From DASQWC01 sp035640475 (lineage in GTDB: Bacteria > Actinomycetota > JAICYB01), in the NCBI GenBank assembly GCA_035640475.1, contig DASQWC010000141.1, positions 1 to 20,192 of the forward strand: a stretch of DNA of 20,192 bases, written 5' to 3'. The position numbers and the translations under genes are program-made. Position 1 is the stretch's first letter. Every line of letters begins with the position of its first letter. Below the pieces are notes generated by a model. That model saw only the letters and a program-made list of their open reading frames with translations, did no database searches and was not told the origin of the DNA. Of this stretch, positions 19,627 through 20,192 are shown one piece after another.

Positions 19627-20192
19627 GCCAGATCGAGGGACGACGCCCCGTTCTCGAGGCGCTGCGGGCGGGCCGGGAGATCAGCGAGCTGCTCGTCGCG
19701 GCCGGATCGCACGTGTCGGGAGCACTTGCCGAGATCGCGTCGCTGGCGGATCGCAGACGGATTCCCGTTCGCGAGCTTCCGCGGCGCGAGTTGGAATCCA
19801 GGGCCGAGACGCGCAACCCGCAAGGCGTAATCGCGCTGACACAGACCTTCCGGTACTCGACGCTCGACGAGCTCCTCGACGCGCCGGTGCGACGGTCGCC
19901 GGCGTTGTACGTTGCGCTGGACGGCGTGACCGACCCGCAGAACCTCGGTGCCCTCGCACGTTCCGCCGAAGCCGCCGGGGCCGCCGGACTCATCGTGCCC
20001 AAGCGGCGCGCCGCCGGCGTCACGGCCGCCGCCGAGAAAGCGGCATCGGGCGCCCTGGAGCACCTGCGCGTCGCACAGGTGACGAATCTTGTCCGCTCGA
20101 TCGAGGCGCTTCAGGAACGACGCATCTGGGTGATCGGACTCGATTCATCCGGGGAGCGTGAGCTCTACGACGTCGATGTCGCGAGGGACGCC
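19623..20192 (+). CDS. rlmB: 23S rRNA (guanosine-2'-O-)-methyltransferase RlmB / TrmH family, 3' partial
   Basis: 190 residues are visible from TTG 19623, and the frame is open to the window end; about 60 residues are missing if the gene has normal length. The N-terminal substrate-binding domain (IEGRRPVLEALRAGREISELLVA) is followed by the SPOUT methyltransferase domain with motif 1 LDGVTDPQNLGALARSAEAAGA (Asn107, Arg113) and KRRAAGVTAAAEKAASGALEHLRVAQVTNL. The SAM-knot motifs lie beyond the window. It 2'-O-methylates a guanosine in 23S rRNA. The TTG overlaps the cysS stop (TTGA), and cysS-rlmB adjacency is typical of actinobacteria. Confidence 0.92.
   Translation, partial: MSQIEGRRPVLEALRAGREISELLVAAGSHVSGALAEIASLADRRRIPVRELPRRELESRAETRNPQGVIALTQTFRYSTLDELLDAPVRRSPALYVALDGVTDPQNLGALARSAEAAGAAGLIVPKRRAAGVTAAAEKAASGALEHLRVAQVTNLVRSIEALQERRIWVIGLDSSGERELYDVDVARDA

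Noticed and set aside
19149..20063. Long minus-strand frame over cysS and rlmB
   Set aside because: It is antisense to two clearly recognised genes, and the product is low-complexity Ser/Arg-rich.
1..20192. Integron integrase, transposase, CRISPR array, tRNA or rRNA genes
   Set aside because: Frames on both strands were read for the RHRY recombinase signature and for transposase motifs, and the sequence was scanned for regular spaced repeats and tRNA-like ends. Nothing was found; an integrase could still lie upstream of the window.

Overview
The window is a high-G+C bacterial chromosome segment. Its right-hand end carries radA-carD-ispD-ispF-cysS-rlmB, a gene order familiar from Actinomycetota. 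Together with the CarD type, frequent GTG/TTG starts and apparently leaderless promoters, this points to an uncultured actinobacterial-type (probably soil) organism. No rRNA, tRNA, CRISPR array, transposase or integrase was found.

Left part (1-6.7 kb): a probable integron cassette array without its integrase. Three paralogous proteins fuse an alpha/beta-hydrolase domain to a class III adenylate cyclase domain (2-985 partial, 2756-4096, 4272-5621). After the TetR gene, two of the cyclases, a small kinase and a cupin, a repeat of about 70 bp begins 20-71 bases past the stop codon. Five ungapped 24-bp left arms occur at 2616, 4116, 5645, 6208 and 6661. Each reads as an R''-like heptamer (consensus RYYYAAC) followed by TCG...GAC, and four have a matching right arm. 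Three fold into the hairpin of attC (59-be) sites with the same single extrahelical A. The strongest evidence is that the R'-type box at the start of a cassette is the exact complement of the R'' box at the end of the same cassette in three of four cases, as expected if each cassette was once a circle. The kinase starts directly at, and the cupin 12 nt after, the preceding site. An oppositely oriented SRPBCC gene, a broken VOC fragment and a TetR regulator with an operator-like palindrome lie between the first and second cyclases.

Middle part (6.7-10.1 kb): ordinary accessory genes. These are a GNAT acetyltransferase, a tightly coupled run (75-aa protein, two VOC proteins, DUF1326 protein), and a divergent GNAT / DinB-like pair.

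Right part (10.1-20.2 kb): a minus-strand operon corA-DUF1003-EamA whose junctions overlap by xTGA; a divergent pncB (nicotinate phosphoribosyltransferase) only 21 bp from corA; two tandem paralogous lipoproteins of unrecognised family; then the housekeeping run radA (DNA repair), carD (RNA polymerase-binding regulator), ispD and ispF (MEP isoprenoid pathway), cysS (cysteinyl-tRNA synthetase) and rlmB (23S rRNA methyltransferase, cut by the window end). Several start codons have a TANNNT -10 box 6-7 nt upstream, which suggests leaderless transcripts are common in this genome.
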